From positions 1-28,554 of the forward strand of contig JACNFT010000096.1 in assembly GCA_014384505.1 (NCBI GenBank): DNA of 28,554 nucleotides. Reading direction: 5' to 3'. How positions within the stretch are numbered: position 1 is the first letter of the stretch; the number at the start of each line of letters is the position of its first letter. Positions 16,529 to 23,968 of this stretch are shown here, piece after piece. A program made the position numbers and the translations under genes. Below the pieces are notes generated by a model that had not been told where the DNA came from, did not search any database, and was given only the letters and a program-made list of their open reading frames with translations. Origin of the DNA: Cryomorphaceae bacterium. Lineage in GTDB: Bacteria > Bacteroidota > Bacteroidia > Flavobacteriales > BACL11.

Positions 16529-16840
16529 ATGGCAATTAGAATAACAGACGACTGTATTAATTGTGAGGCTTGCGAGCCAGAATGTCCAAATAATGCAATA
16601 TATGCACCTGAAGAAATGTGGAAAATGTCAGATGGAACTAGCGTTTCAGATGATACAGAAAATGATGCAGTTTCAGATGATTTTTTTTATATAGTAACTG
16701 ACAAATGTACTGAGTGTATAGGTTTTCATGAAGAGCCTCAATGTGCTGCTGTTTGTCCGGTTGACTGCTGTATTCCTGATGATGATAATGTAGAGTCAGA
16801 AGCAGAACTAATGATTAAAAAAGATAGTTTACACCTTTAA
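16529..16840 (+). CDS. Ferredoxin with two [4Fe-4S] clusters
   Basis: Small soluble electron carrier, 103 aa. Cluster-binding cysteines: C9, C12, C15 and C19 in CINCEACEPECP, and C60, C63, C72 and C76 in CTECIGFHEEPQCAAVCP. The eight residues between the second and third Cys of the second set are typical of the Allochromatium-type (Alvin) ferredoxins, which have very low potential. An acidic insertion of about 25 residues (roughly 28-53) separates the clusters, longer than in clostridial ferredoxins, and two further cysteines, C80 and C81, follow. It is divergent from korAB, so it is the natural candidate for the electron acceptor of that enzyme; this partnership is inference. A strong terminator follows. 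Confidence 0.93.
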   Translation: MAIRITDDCINCEACEPECPNNAIYAPEEMWKMSDGTSVSDDTENDAVSDDFFYIVTDKCTECIGFHEEPQCAAVCPVDCCIPDDDNVESEAELMIKKDSLHL

Positions 16841-16860
16841 TAGAAAAAAAATATTTATTT

Positions 16861-16890
16861 AAAAAGGGAAGCATTTGCTTCCCTTTTTTT
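16861..16890. terminator. Bidirectional terminator between the ferredoxin and barrel-protein genes
   Basis: AAAAAGGGAAGC (16861-16872), loop ATTT and GCTTCCCTTTTT (16877-16888) form a perfect 12-bp stem with a T-run continuing to 16890 on the top strand and a run of five on the bottom strand. The right arm touches the stop codon (16889-16891) of the reverse-strand gene, so one hairpin serves both converging genes. Confidence 0.92.
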
Positions 16891-17599
16891 ATTCCGTAAA
16901 AAAGTATCTGAAATCTATAGTAACAAAATTACCAAGCATATCGAAATAGAATTCTTTATCCTCATTGAATATATTTGTTTTATCATCATATTCTGGGTAA
17001 ATTCTACCAATTGCTTTCCAAGGTCTATGTAGGCTAGCCCCAAAATAATAGTATCCCTTACTCTCTGTTCTATATTCCATTCCCACATTCGCTAGAAGTG
17101 CACTATATCCTCCATTTTTTCTATATGTATTTTGAAAATAAAAATTATTTTTTTCTTCACCATAAGAAAAAATATCGGAGGCTAATACATTATGCGAAAT
17201 TCCAAAAGCAATATTCAGGTACCAATTTTCTGATGCACGAACATAAGTAAGTAATTGTAAAGGTAATTCATATGATCGCATACCAAAAGCAGTAAAATCA
17301 GCTAAGTTAATAGTGCTATTTGTTATTGCAAGTTTAAAATTTCTTTGTGTATAATTTAATCCGGATTCTACGGAGAAAGTTTTATTTATCTGCCGTCTGA
17401 TAACCATCCCAAATGAGTTGCTGTATTTAGGGCTTAAGTTAAAGTTATAAGAAGCGGAACTTTTACTTAGATCAGCGGCATTAAAATATGCAGTAGGAAT
17501 TATTGGTTTGTATTGTATGCCAAATGTAGTTTTACTATTTTGAGATTTTGCATTAAATGAAAAATAAAAAAATAGGATAAAAATAATTTTACCCTTCAT
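16889..17599 (-). CDS. Outer-membrane beta-barrel protein, family not recognised
   Basis: A 236-aa secreted protein with a signal peptide (residues about 1-19, MKGKIIFILFFYFSFNAKSQ) and alternating polar/aromatic strands ending in an aromatic segment (FVTIDFRYFFTE), the pattern of eight-stranded barrels common in Bacteroidota. Recognisable strand-like segments include SVESGLNYTQRNF, SYELPLQLLTYVR and ANVGMEYRTESKGYYYFG. It resembles PorT/OmpW-like barrel proteins in general layout, but I cannot assign a family. Its ATG lies inside the end of the nfu gene (11-nt overlap at 17589-17599), so it is translationally coupled to the Fe-S protein. It ends at the shared terminator. The link with Fe-S assembly is probably only positional. 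Confidence 0.8.
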   Translation of the reverse strand: MKGKIIFILFFYFSFNAKSQNSKTTFGIQYKPIIPTAYFNAADLSKSSASYNFNLSPKYSNSFGMVIRRQINKTFSVESGLNYTQRNFKLAITNSTINLADFTAFGMRSYELPLQLLTYVRASENWYLNIAFGISHNVLASDIFSYGEEKNNFYFQNTYRKNGGYSALLANVGMEYRTESKGYYYFGASLHRPWKAIGRIYPEYDDKTNIFNEDKEFYFDMLGNFVTIDFRYFFTE

Positions 17600-18194
17600 T
17601 AGCTCTTACCACAATATTAGGATCTATTTTTTGATTTAGCAAACTTTCGATTCCTCCTTTTAAAGTACTAGTGGATGAAGGACAGCCACTACACGCTCCT
17701 TTTAAGTTTACCGTAACTACATCTCCTACATAAGAATTGAAAGTAATAGCTCCACCATCTGCTTCAACAGCTGGTTTTATGTATTCATTCAACAAATCAA
17801 TTATTGCTTTTTCTTTATCAGTAAATTCAATTTTCTCTGTATTTTTTTCTGATTTTACTTCTGATTTTACTTCTGATTTAATTATTTCTTCTTCTGTAAT
17901 GTTTTCAGTGTAGTTTTTTAATCCTTCTTCATTTAAAAAATCAGTAATAAAATTACGTAACTGCATTGCAATCATATCCCATTCTACATTATCAGTTTTA
18001 GCAATTGATATAAAGTTAGAGCTTAAGTATAAACTTTTTACAAAAGGAAAATTAAATAAAGCCTTAGCTACTGAAATATCTTTAGCTTGTTCAGCTAGAG
18101 TTATTTCAATACTTTTATCTACCAGCATACGGTTGGCTACAAATTTCATTACCCCAGGATTTGGAGTGCTTTCGGCATAGATACTATAATTCAT
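17589..18194 (-). CDS. NfuA-type Fe-S cluster carrier protein
   Basis: Delivers [4Fe-4S] clusters to target proteins. From the ATG at 18194 the product is 201 aa, starting MNYSIYAESTPNPGVMKF, the standard Nfu N-terminal domain (about 1-85). A charged linker with SEVK repeats (around 106-118) leads to the C-terminal NifU domain (about 125-199) with VEADGGAITF and the cluster ligands CSGC in LKGACSGCPSST. The frame is open nine codons further upstream, but those codons overlap the promoter region and no homologue begins there. Candidate clients nearby are KorB and the ferredoxin. A reverse-strand -7 box at 18211-18218 gives a leader of about 10 nt. The next gene overlaps its 3' end by 11 nt. 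Confidence 0.93.
   Translation of the reverse strand: MNYSIYAESTPNPGVMKFVANRMLVDKSIEITLAEQAKDISVAKALFNFPFVKSLYLSSNFISIAKTDNVEWDMIAMQLRNFITDFLNEEGLKNYTENITEEEIIKSEVKSEVKSEKNTEKIEFTDKEKAIIDLLNEYIKPAVEADGGAITFNSYVGDVVTVNLKGACSGCPSSTSTLKGGIESLLNQKIDPNIVVRANEG
17848..17879 (-). repeat. 12-bp tandem repeat in the nfu linker
   Basis: On the top strand CTGATTTTACTT occurs at 17849-17860 and 17861-17872 and begins again at 17873. On the coding strand it encodes repeated SEVK units joining the two Nfu domains. Length changes here would only alter the linker. Confidence 0.85.
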
Positions 18195-18200
18195 AATGTT

Positions 18201-18208
18201 TACTTTTG
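18201..18208 (+). promoter_or_regulatory. -7 box for the gamma-carbonic-anhydrase-like gene
   Basis: TACTTTTG matches TAnnTTTG, 26 nt before the ATG at 18234, predicting a leader of about 20 nt. It stands two bases from the opposing box of nfu. No -33 TTG is visible at normal spacing. Confidence 0.5.
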
Positions 18209-18210
18209 TG

Positions 18211-18218
18211 CAAAAATA
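18211..18218 (-). promoter_or_regulatory. -7 box for nfu and the barrel gene
   Basis: The top strand reads CAAAAATA, i.e. TATTTTTG on the coding strand, matching TAnnTTTG 17 nt before the nfu ATG. It is head-to-head with the plus-strand box at 18201-18208, with only TG between them. Confidence 0.5.
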
Positions 18219-18233
18219 CAAACAAATAATAGT

Positions 18234-18749
18234 ATGGCATTGATAAAAAGCGTAAAAGGTAAGAGTCCCATTTTTGGAGCTAATGTATATTTGGCAGAAA
18301 ACGCTACAGTAGTAGGTGATGTTAAAATGGGTAGTGATTGTAGTGTCTGGTTTTCAGCTGTGATAAGGGGTGATGTTAACTCCATTATAATAGGGAATAA
18401 GGTCAATATTCAAGATGGTGCAGTTATTCATTGTACTTATCAAAAAGCAGCTACCATTTTAGGAAATAATGTGTCTGTAGGTCATAATGCTTTGGTGCAT
18501 GGCTGTACTATACACGACAATGTGCTTGTAGGTATGGGTGCAATTGTTATGGATGGAGTAGTTGTTGAAAGTAATTCAATTATTGCAGCAGGAGCCGTAG
18601 TTTTGGAGGGGACTCATATTGAATCAGGAACAATTTATGCAGGTATTCCTGCTAAAAAGGTAAAAGAATTAAATCAGGAACAGACTGCTCGTCTTATTGA
18701 AGGGATATCCAATAATTATGTAATGTATTCCTCTTGGTTTAAGGGCTAA
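18234..18749 (+). CDS. Gamma-carbonic-anhydrase-like left-handed beta-helix protein
   Basis: A 171-aa hexapeptide-repeat protein of the YrdA/CaiE/gamma-carbonic-anhydrase family, cytosolic and expected to be a trimer. The helix repeats run from about residue 15 to 135. The three zinc-ligand histidines are in place: H66 (VIHCTYQ), H84 (VGHN) and H89 (LVHGC). Other family motifs are VWFSAVIRGD at 38-47 and YAGIPAKKVKEL near 136-147. Whether it hydrates CO2 or has another role cannot be decided; many relatives have no measurable activity. It is a single gene whose TAA overlaps the stop of murI on the other strand (18746-18749). Family is certain, activity is not. Confidence 0.93.
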   Translation: MALIKSVKGKSPIFGANVYLAENATVVGDVKMGSDCSVWFSAVIRGDVNSIIIGNKVNIQDGAVIHCTYQKAATILGNNVSVGHNALVHGCTIHDNVLVGMGAIVMDGVVVESNSIIAAGAVVLEGTHIESGTIYAGIPAKKVKELNQEQTARLIEGISNNYVMYSSWFKG

Positions 18750-19546
18750 TCCCAAAGCTTTACCTCTTTCAATTTTAGATCCTCTTGGAAGAAAAATTGA
18801 GCGCTTTTTTCAAAGGATTCTGTATAATTTGAAACATAAAAATGATATTCAGTTTGATTACTATCATTTAGTAAATTATCTTTTTTAAGCTGCTTTGCAA
18901 TATGTTCAACAACTATCTTAGCGGAATCAATTACATTTACAGTCCCTTTGTAATAATCTTTTATTTCTTGATGAATTAAAGGATAATGAGTACATGCCAA
19001 TATTAAGTGATCAATATGGGCCAGTTGTTTATTAGAGAGATAGTTTGCTATAATTGTATGGCTAATATCTTCATTAATGAATCCTTCTTCAATCATAGGC
19101 GCTAAAAGAGGAGTAGCTAATGATGAAACTTTGGCTGAGCTACAAAGTGCTTTTATTTTAATTTCATAAATATTGGATTGTATGGTTGCTTTTGTGCCAA
19201 TTACCCCAATATTATATTCTGAACATTGCTTAACCACTTTATCTACTACTGGGTGGATGACATTAAATACGGGTGTATTTCCTGCTATTTCTTTCACACA
19301 TTCATAGGCTACTGATGAAGCACTATTACAAGCAATAATTATTGCTTTACATTTTTTTTCTAATAGAAATTGGGTAATCTTTTTGCTGAAATTCTGTATA
19401 GCAGTTTTGGATTTCTCTCCATAAGGCAAATGCTCGGTATCTCCAAAATAGATAATATTCTCATTCGGTAATTTTCTCTTTAAAGCATGAGCAATAGTAA
19501 GCCCGCCAATTCCAGAGTCAAATATACCAATCGGAGATTTTTTCAT
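18746..19546 (-). CDS. murI: Glutamate racemase
   Basis: Interconverts L- and D-glutamate to supply D-Glu for peptidoglycan; cytosolic. From the ATG at 19546 the protein is 266 aa, starting MKKSPIGIFDSGIGGLT, the family's N-terminal Asp/Ser motif. The two catalytic cysteines are C73 in IACNSAS (most homologues have ACNTAS) and C185 in LACTHYPL, with FGDTEHLPYGEK at 34-44. Eight upstream codons in the same frame overlap a terminator hairpin and are excluded. It follows the ompH/skp genes; the hairpin 19560-19588 between them may limit read-through. Its stop overlaps that of the converging gene by four bases. Confidence 0.95.
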   Translation of the reverse strand: MKKSPIGIFDSGIGGLTIAHALKRKLPNENIIYFGDTEHLPYGEKSKTAIQNFSKKITQFLLEKKCKAIIIACNSASSVAYECVKEIAGNTPVFNVIHPVVDKVVKQCSEYNIGVIGTKATIQSNIYEIKIKALCSSAKVSSLATPLLAPMIEEGFINEDISHTIIANYLSNKQLAHIDHLILACTHYPLIHQEIKDYYKGTVNVIDSAKIVVEHIAKQLKKDNLLNDSNQTEYHFYVSNYTESFEKSAQFFFQEDLKLKEVKLWD

Positions 19547-19559
19547 GAGATAAAGATAT

Positions 19560-19588
19560 AAAAAAAGCACCTTATAAAGATGCTTTTT
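19560..19588 (-). terminator. Intrinsic terminator after the second ompH/skp gene
   Basis: On the reverse strand AAAAAGCA, an 11-nt loop and TGCTTTTT make a perfect 8-bp stem that runs into two more Ts (19560-19561). It sits 25 nt after the ompH stop and 14 nt before murI, so murI needs read-through or a promoter I did not find. Confidence 0.75.
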
Positions 19589-19612
19589 AAAATGATGAAT
19601 TTTAAGTATTTC

Positions 19613-20110
19613 CTAAAGTCCTAATTTCTTTTTTACTAAGTCGATTACATTTTCACTCTCTTTAGCGTAAAGGATAGAACCAATACTTTTGTCAAAGATA
19701 TAGGTGTAGTTTCCTTCTGTTGCAACATCCTGAATTGCTTTTCTTGCTTTAGCTAAAATTGGCTCTAACATTTCTTGCTCTTTAGTTTGTAGCGATTTTT
19801 GTGCGTTTTGCTGGAAAGTCTGAATTCTTTGCTCTAATCCAGTAATTTCAGCAACTTTATCTTGTTTTACTAAATCAGTATATATTGCTTCATTCGCTTG
19901 GTATTCTTGTACTCCTTGTTGATATTCAGCAGTCATAGAACCTAGCTGAGCTTCTAAACTTTTTGCAAAATTTTCTACTTCAGTTGCAGCTGCTACTCGC
20001 TCAGGCATTAATGTTAAAAGTTCTTGCGAATCAATGTATCCAAATTTATTTTGAGCTATTGAGCTTAGAGTAAGTACACTTAAAAGTGCTAAAAAGGTAA
20101 TTTTTTTCAT
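19613..20110 (-). CDS. OmpH/Skp-family periplasmic chaperone
   Basis: A 165-aa secreted protein with a signal peptide (about residues 1-19, ending SSIAQ) followed by KFGYIDSQELLTLMPE, the conserved start of the OmpH/Skp fold, a long helical hairpin rich in Glu/Gln (coiled coil, about 40-115) and a C-terminal segment YTYIFDKSIGSILYA that folds back onto the strand domain. Skp trimers hold unfolded outer-membrane proteins on the way to BamA, whose gene lies just upstream in the same cluster. It is the second of two tandem ompH genes, 62 nt after the first, and ends in an intrinsic terminator. Confidence 0.92.
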   Translation of the reverse strand: MKKITFLALLSVLTLSSIAQNKFGYIDSQELLTLMPERVAAATEVENFAKSLEAQLGSMTAEYQQGVQEYQANEAIYTDLVKQDKVAEITGLEQRIQTFQQNAQKSLQTKEQEMLEPILAKARKAIQDVATEGNYTYIFDKSIGSILYAKESENVIDLVKKKLGL

Positions 20111-20172
20111 TTTGTTATTTATTGTTATTATTTAATTAGTGTTTTTTAATTTGTGGTCTATTTGTTATGCTT

Positions 20173-20679
20173 TTAATAACCCATTAATTCAAGTACTTTG
20201 TCACTTTGGTCATAGTTATTATTTTTGTAAAGCATTATTAAATCGCTTGAGCTGTCAAAAACAATTGCATATTTATTATCAGCAGCTAACTGCTGTATTG
20301 CATCATATATTTTATCCTGAATAGGCTTTATTAATTCTTGCCTTTTTAAGTATAAATCCCCCTCAGTTCCAAAGTATTTTTTTTGTAAATTTTTAGCGTC
20401 AGTTTCTTTTTTAATGATAGCGTCTTCTCTTTTTTCTTTCATATCATTCGTTAACAGAACTTGTTCCTGTTGATATGCACGATACATTTGTTCAACATCA
20501 TCATATTTATTTTCTATCTCTTTTTGCCAATCAGCTGAAAGCCCATCCAGTTTGTCTTGTGCTTGTTTAAAATCAGGAATTTTATTTAAGATATAGTCGG
20601 TATCGACATAAGCAAACTTTTGAGCTTGTATACTGAGTGTTAAAAAACTAATTGCTAATAATAAAAGTATCTTTTTCAT
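20173..20679 (-). CDS. OmpH/Skp-family periplasmic chaperone, first copy
   Basis: A 168-aa protein with signal peptide (about residues 1-19, MKKILLLLAISFLTLSIQA), then KFAYVDTDYILNKIPDF, a coiled-coil hairpin (around 38-115, with DDVEQMYRAYQQEQ) and the closing strand YAIVFDSSSDLIMLY. It shares layout with the next gene but is clearly diverged, so the pair is an old duplication typical of Bacteroidota. It has a TAnnTTTG box on the reverse strand at 20698-20705, giving a short leader, so the two chaperones may be transcribed apart from bamA as well as with it. Confidence 0.92.
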   Translation of the reverse strand: MKKILLLLAISFLTLSIQAQKFAYVDTDYILNKIPDFKQAQDKLDGLSADWQKEIENKYDDVEQMYRAYQQEQVLLTNDMKEKREDAIIKKETDAKNLQKKYFGTEGDLYLKRQELIKPIQDKIYDAIQQLAADNKYAIVFDSSSDLIMLYKNNNYDQSDKVLELMGY

Positions 20680-20697
20680 AATTTAAATTTTAGTATG

Positions 20698-20705
20698 CAA
20701 ATATA
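20698..20705 (-). promoter_or_regulatory. -7 box for the ompH pair, next to the bamA stop
   Basis: The top strand reads CAAATATA, i.e. TATATTTG on the coding strand, matching TAnnTTTG, 19 nt before the ompH ATG. It lies right beside the bamA stop codon at 20707. Confidence 0.45.
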
Positions 20706-20706
20706 A

Positions 20707-23220
20707 TTAAAATTGTTGACCTATTGAAAAGTGAAATTGTCCACCATTAGCATCCGGTCTGCCAGAAATATCATCAAGTCCCCAGCCATAGTCAAGTCCC
20801 ATCATCCCTATCATTGGCAACATAATTCTCACTCCAAATCCTGCCGATCGTTTTACGGAAAAAGGATTAAAGTTATCAAAATTATCCCAAGCATTACCCG
20901 CTTCTAAAAATCCTAAAGCATACATAGTTGAACTTGGGTTTAAACTTAGCGCATACCTTATTTCGGATGTGTATTTGTTGTATATAGTAGCTCCTGTTTG
21001 CGGTGAAATAGAATTATTACTATATCCTCTTAAAGAAATAAGCTCTCTACCATCATATACCATGCCCATCCCACTTAGTCCGTCCCCTCCAACATAAAAT
21101 CGTTCAAATGGGGCTACTCCTAAATTGTTGTTGTATGCCCCCAATAATCCCATTTCTATTTTTGTTGCTAAAACTAGCTTGTCAGTAAATGCGGAATACC
21201 ATGATGATTTATATTTCCATTTGTAGTATTCAATGTATTTATATTTTTCTTGATCACTTACTGCACTATAGTCATCTATTCCATCAAACATAGAATAAGG
21301 AGGGGTTATTTTTAATCCCAATGAAAAGTTTGATCCTCTTCTTGGAAATATTAATTGATCAACTGAATTTCTTCCTAATCGGATATTATAATTTACATTA
21401 TTAGAAAATCCATCTTTAAAGGAGAAGAAAGATTGAGAGTTTATGAGTTTGTATTGTTGGAAATTTATTCCATTATAAATCGTAAAATAATCGTCAGGAT
21501 TTTTTAATCTCTTTCCAATCCCAACTGTTAATCCTAATATTTCAATCGCTTCTCTGTTATCTCCTTCTTGCCCGTTTGAAGATACTGATTTGTAAACAGA
21601 AATGGTTAAGGCATTAGGTTTTTTTCCACCCAACCAAGGCTCAGTAAATGAGACATTATAGTTTTGATAGTACGCTCCATTAGAAGATGCACTCAAGGAT
21701 AGTCTCTGTCCATCTCCTGAAGGAAGTGGCGACCAACTTTTCCTGTTAAGGATATTTTGTGTTGAGAAATTATCAAATACCAAATTTAATGAACCTACTA
21801 TTCTATTTGCTCCCCACCCACCTTGTAATTGTATTTGAGAGGATGATTTTTCAGCCAATACATAGGTTATATCTACTTCATTTCTTGCTGGATCTGGCTC
21901 TACCTTTACATCAAATGCTTCAGGGTCAAAGAAAGCCATTTGTGATAATTCTCTTTGTGAACGCATAATGTCCGAACGTTTAAACAAATCACCTGGACGT
22001 GTACGGATTTCACGCATAATTACATGATCGTTTGTTTTTGTATTTCCTTTAATCATTACTTTATTTACTCGGGCTTGTTTTCCTTCATAAACTCTTATTT
22101 CAAGATCAATATTTTTATTATTGGCAGCAATTTCAACTGGAGTTGCATTAAAGAATAAATAACCATCATCAAGGTAAAGTGAGCTAATATCATTTCCTTC
22201 AGGGCTCCCAAATAAACGAGAATCTAAAATAGATTGATCAAATATATCTCCTTTTTTAATTCCTAATTGCCTGCTTAGTTCTTCAGATGAATAGACGGTA
22301 TTTCCAACAAACTTGATTGCACCAAACTTATAAGGCTCACCTTCTTCAATATTCATCTCAATTGTTAATGTATTGTCTTCATTAAGGTAAGTAGTATCGC
22401 TTGTTATTCTAGCGTCTCTGTATCCTACTTCATTGTATTTTGCAATTAGTTTTTCTTTATCATCAATATAATTTTCATGAATAAATTTTGAAACCTTAAA
22501 GATACGCCACCAATTTTTGGCTTTTGTTTCTTTCATGCTTTTCTTTACTTTCCTATCACTTACAGCATAAACGGTATCTTTTCTGTTCAGGAATGTTTTA
22601 TTTGTATTTGCAATTTTTTTTCTTCCTGTTATCTTTATTTCTTTAATCTTAACTTTCTTTCCTTTAGTTATGTTGAAAATCAAATTCTCAGAATTTACTG
22701 CAGTCGTATCAATTGTAGTTAAGTAACCAACACTAACATTTAGAAATCCTTTATTTAGATAATAGGTTTTTATCTGGTTAATGCTATTATTAATAATATT
22801 TTGAGTTAATATTTTCCCTCTCATTAATTTCAAATCCTCCTTTAGAGTAGTGATATCTGATTTACTGACTTTCCCTTTAAATTTAAATTTTGATAAACGA
22901 CTATTTTCTTCTAAATTAATGTTAAGAAAAACTATATTCTCAACTATTTTATCAATTGTAATATTAACATCTGAAAACAAACCTTCTTTCCAAAGTTTAG
23001 TAATTGCTATACTGAAATCATCTCCAGGAATTTTAATTTTATCTCCTACTGTTAGTTCAGAGATAGATATCAAAGTACTGTTGTTTAAATTGTCAGCACC
23101 TATTACCATAATCCCACCTATTTCATAGATTTTAGGGTTGGAATAATCTAATGCTTCAGTAGTTTGAGCGCATAATGTTATGCTAAGCAAACTAAATATA
23201 ATGAGTGTAAATTTCTTCAA
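20707..23220 (-). CDS. bamA: Outer-membrane protein assembly factor BamA
   Basis: Central component of the BAM complex that folds and inserts barrel proteins into the outer membrane. The product is about 837 aa: a signal peptide, five POTRA domains (about residues 40-420; strand-helix units such as KVKIKEIKITGRKKI, YKFGAIKFVGNTVYS and ARVNKVMIKGNTKTN) and a 16-stranded barrel with the loop-6 motif LRGYSNNS (R about 731) and a terminal Phe in FSIGQQF, the beta-signal. No ATG exists near the front. The best start is the TTG at 23218-23220, which gives a clean signal peptide (MKKFTLIIFSLLSITLCAQ) four bases after the uppS stop; a TTG at 23256 would add twelve residues and overlap uppS. It follows uppS in one operon. 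Confidence 0.93.
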   Translation of the reverse strand: MKKFTLIIFSLLSITLCAQTTEALDYSNPKIYEIGGIMVIGADNLNNSTLISISELTVGDKIKIPGDDFSIAITKLWKEGLFSDVNITIDKIVENIVFLNINLEENSRLSKFKFKGKVSKSDITTLKEDLKLMRGKILTQNIINNSINQIKTYYLNKGFLNVSVGYLTTIDTTAVNSENLIFNITKGKKVKIKEIKITGRKKIANTNKTFLNRKDTVYAVSDRKVKKSMKETKAKNWWRIFKVSKFIHENYIDDKEKLIAKYNEVGYRDARITSDTTYLNEDNTLTIEMNIEEGEPYKFGAIKFVGNTVYSSEELSRQLGIKKGDIFDQSILDSRLFGSPEGNDISSLYLDDGYLFFNATPVEIAANNKNIDLEIRVYEGKQARVNKVMIKGNTKTNDHVIMREIRTRPGDLFKRSDIMRSQRELSQMAFFDPEAFDVKVEPDPARNEVDITYVLAEKSSSQIQLQGGWGANRIVGSLNLVFDNFSTQNILNRKSWSPLPSGDGQRLSLSASSNGAYYQNYNVSFTEPWLGGKKPNALTISVYKSVSSNGQEGDNREAIEILGLTVGIGKRLKNPDDYFTIYNGINFQQYKLINSQSFFSFKDGFSNNVNYNIRLGRNSVDQLIFPRRGSNFSLGLKITPPYSMFDGIDDYSAVSDQEKYKYIEYYKWKYKSSWYSAFTDKLVLATKIEMGLLGAYNNNLGVAPFERFYVGGDGLSGMGMVYDGRELISLRGYSNNSISPQTGATIYNKYTSEIRYALSLNPSSTMYALGFLEAGNAWDNFDNFNPFSVKRSAGFGVRIMLPMIGMMGLDYGWGLDDISGRPDANGGQFHFSIGQQF

Positions 23221-23224
23221 AATT

Positions 23225-23947
23225 TTATTTTTGTAATTGTTCAGTTGTTTTTCCAAATCGTCTTTCTCTACTTTGATAATTTAATATCGCTTTATATAAA
23301 TCGGCTCTTCTAAAGTCAGGCCAAAGTGTTTCAGTGAAATAAAGTTCGGAATATGCAATTTGCCATAAAAGGAAATTACTTATTCTATACTCACCACTAG
23401 TTCTGATTAATAATTCAGGGTCAGGAACGCTTTTTGTTGTAAGATATTGCTGAAACGTATCTTCATTTATCTCTTCAGGCTTTTTCCCATCTTTAATGAT
23501 GTTCTGGACTGCATTTATTATTTCCCCTCTCCCACTATAACTTAAAGCTAATACCAAAGTCATTCTAGTATTGTCTTTTGTTTTTAAAATAGCTTCCTGT
23601 AATTCTTTTTGTGCTTTTGAAGGTAATTTATTAATATCACCAATAGTACTTAGGCGGATATTGTTATCCATTAAGGTTTTTGTTTCTTTATTAATTGCTG
23701 AAACTAAGAGCGTCATTAAAGCATTTACTTCTCTTTCTGGTCGATTCCAGTTCTCGCTTGAAAAGGCGTAAAGGGTAAGGTATTCAATCCCAATTTCTGC
23801 CGCTCCTTCAACAGTATCACGCACTGCTTTTACTCCATTTTTATGGCCAAAAATCCTTAGTTTTCCTTTGCTTTTTGCCCATCTACCATTACCGTCCATG
23901 GTAATAGCAATATGTTTGGGCAATTTATTTATATCTATTTTTTCCAT
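23225..23947 (-). CDS. uppS: Undecaprenyl diphosphate synthase (cis-prenyltransferase)
   Basis: Extends FPP with IPP in cis to make the C55 carrier for peptidoglycan and surface polysaccharides; membrane-associated cytosolic enzyme. The 240-aa protein, counted from the ATG at 23947, starts MEKIDINKLPKHIAITMDGN; the catalytic Asp is D18 in MDGNGRWAK, followed by FGHKNG, YAFSSENWNRPEREV and, near the end, RTSGEYRISNFLLWQ and the LWPDF pair. A GTG four codons earlier (23959) is possible but less likely. FPP could come from the prenyl synthase at 6774-7739. bamA starts 4 nt after its stop. Confidence 0.97.
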   Translation of the reverse strand: MEKIDINKLPKHIAITMDGNGRWAKSKGKLRIFGHKNGVKAVRDTVEGAAEIGIEYLTLYAFSSENWNRPEREVNALMTLLVSAINKETKTLMDNNIRLSTIGDINKLPSKAQKELQEAILKTKDNTRMTLVLALSYSGRGEIINAVQNIIKDGKKPEEINEDTFQQYLTTKSVPDPELLIRTSGEYRISNFLLWQIAYSELYFTETLWPDFRRADLYKAILNYQSRERRFGKTTEQLQK

Positions 23948-23968
23948 TAGACTATTCACAAATAGAAT

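Noticed and set aside
18234..18749. Hexapeptide acyltransferase
   Set aside because: The three zinc-ligand histidines and the AVIRGD motif put it in the gamma-carbonic-anhydrase family, with no acyltransferase active-site pattern.
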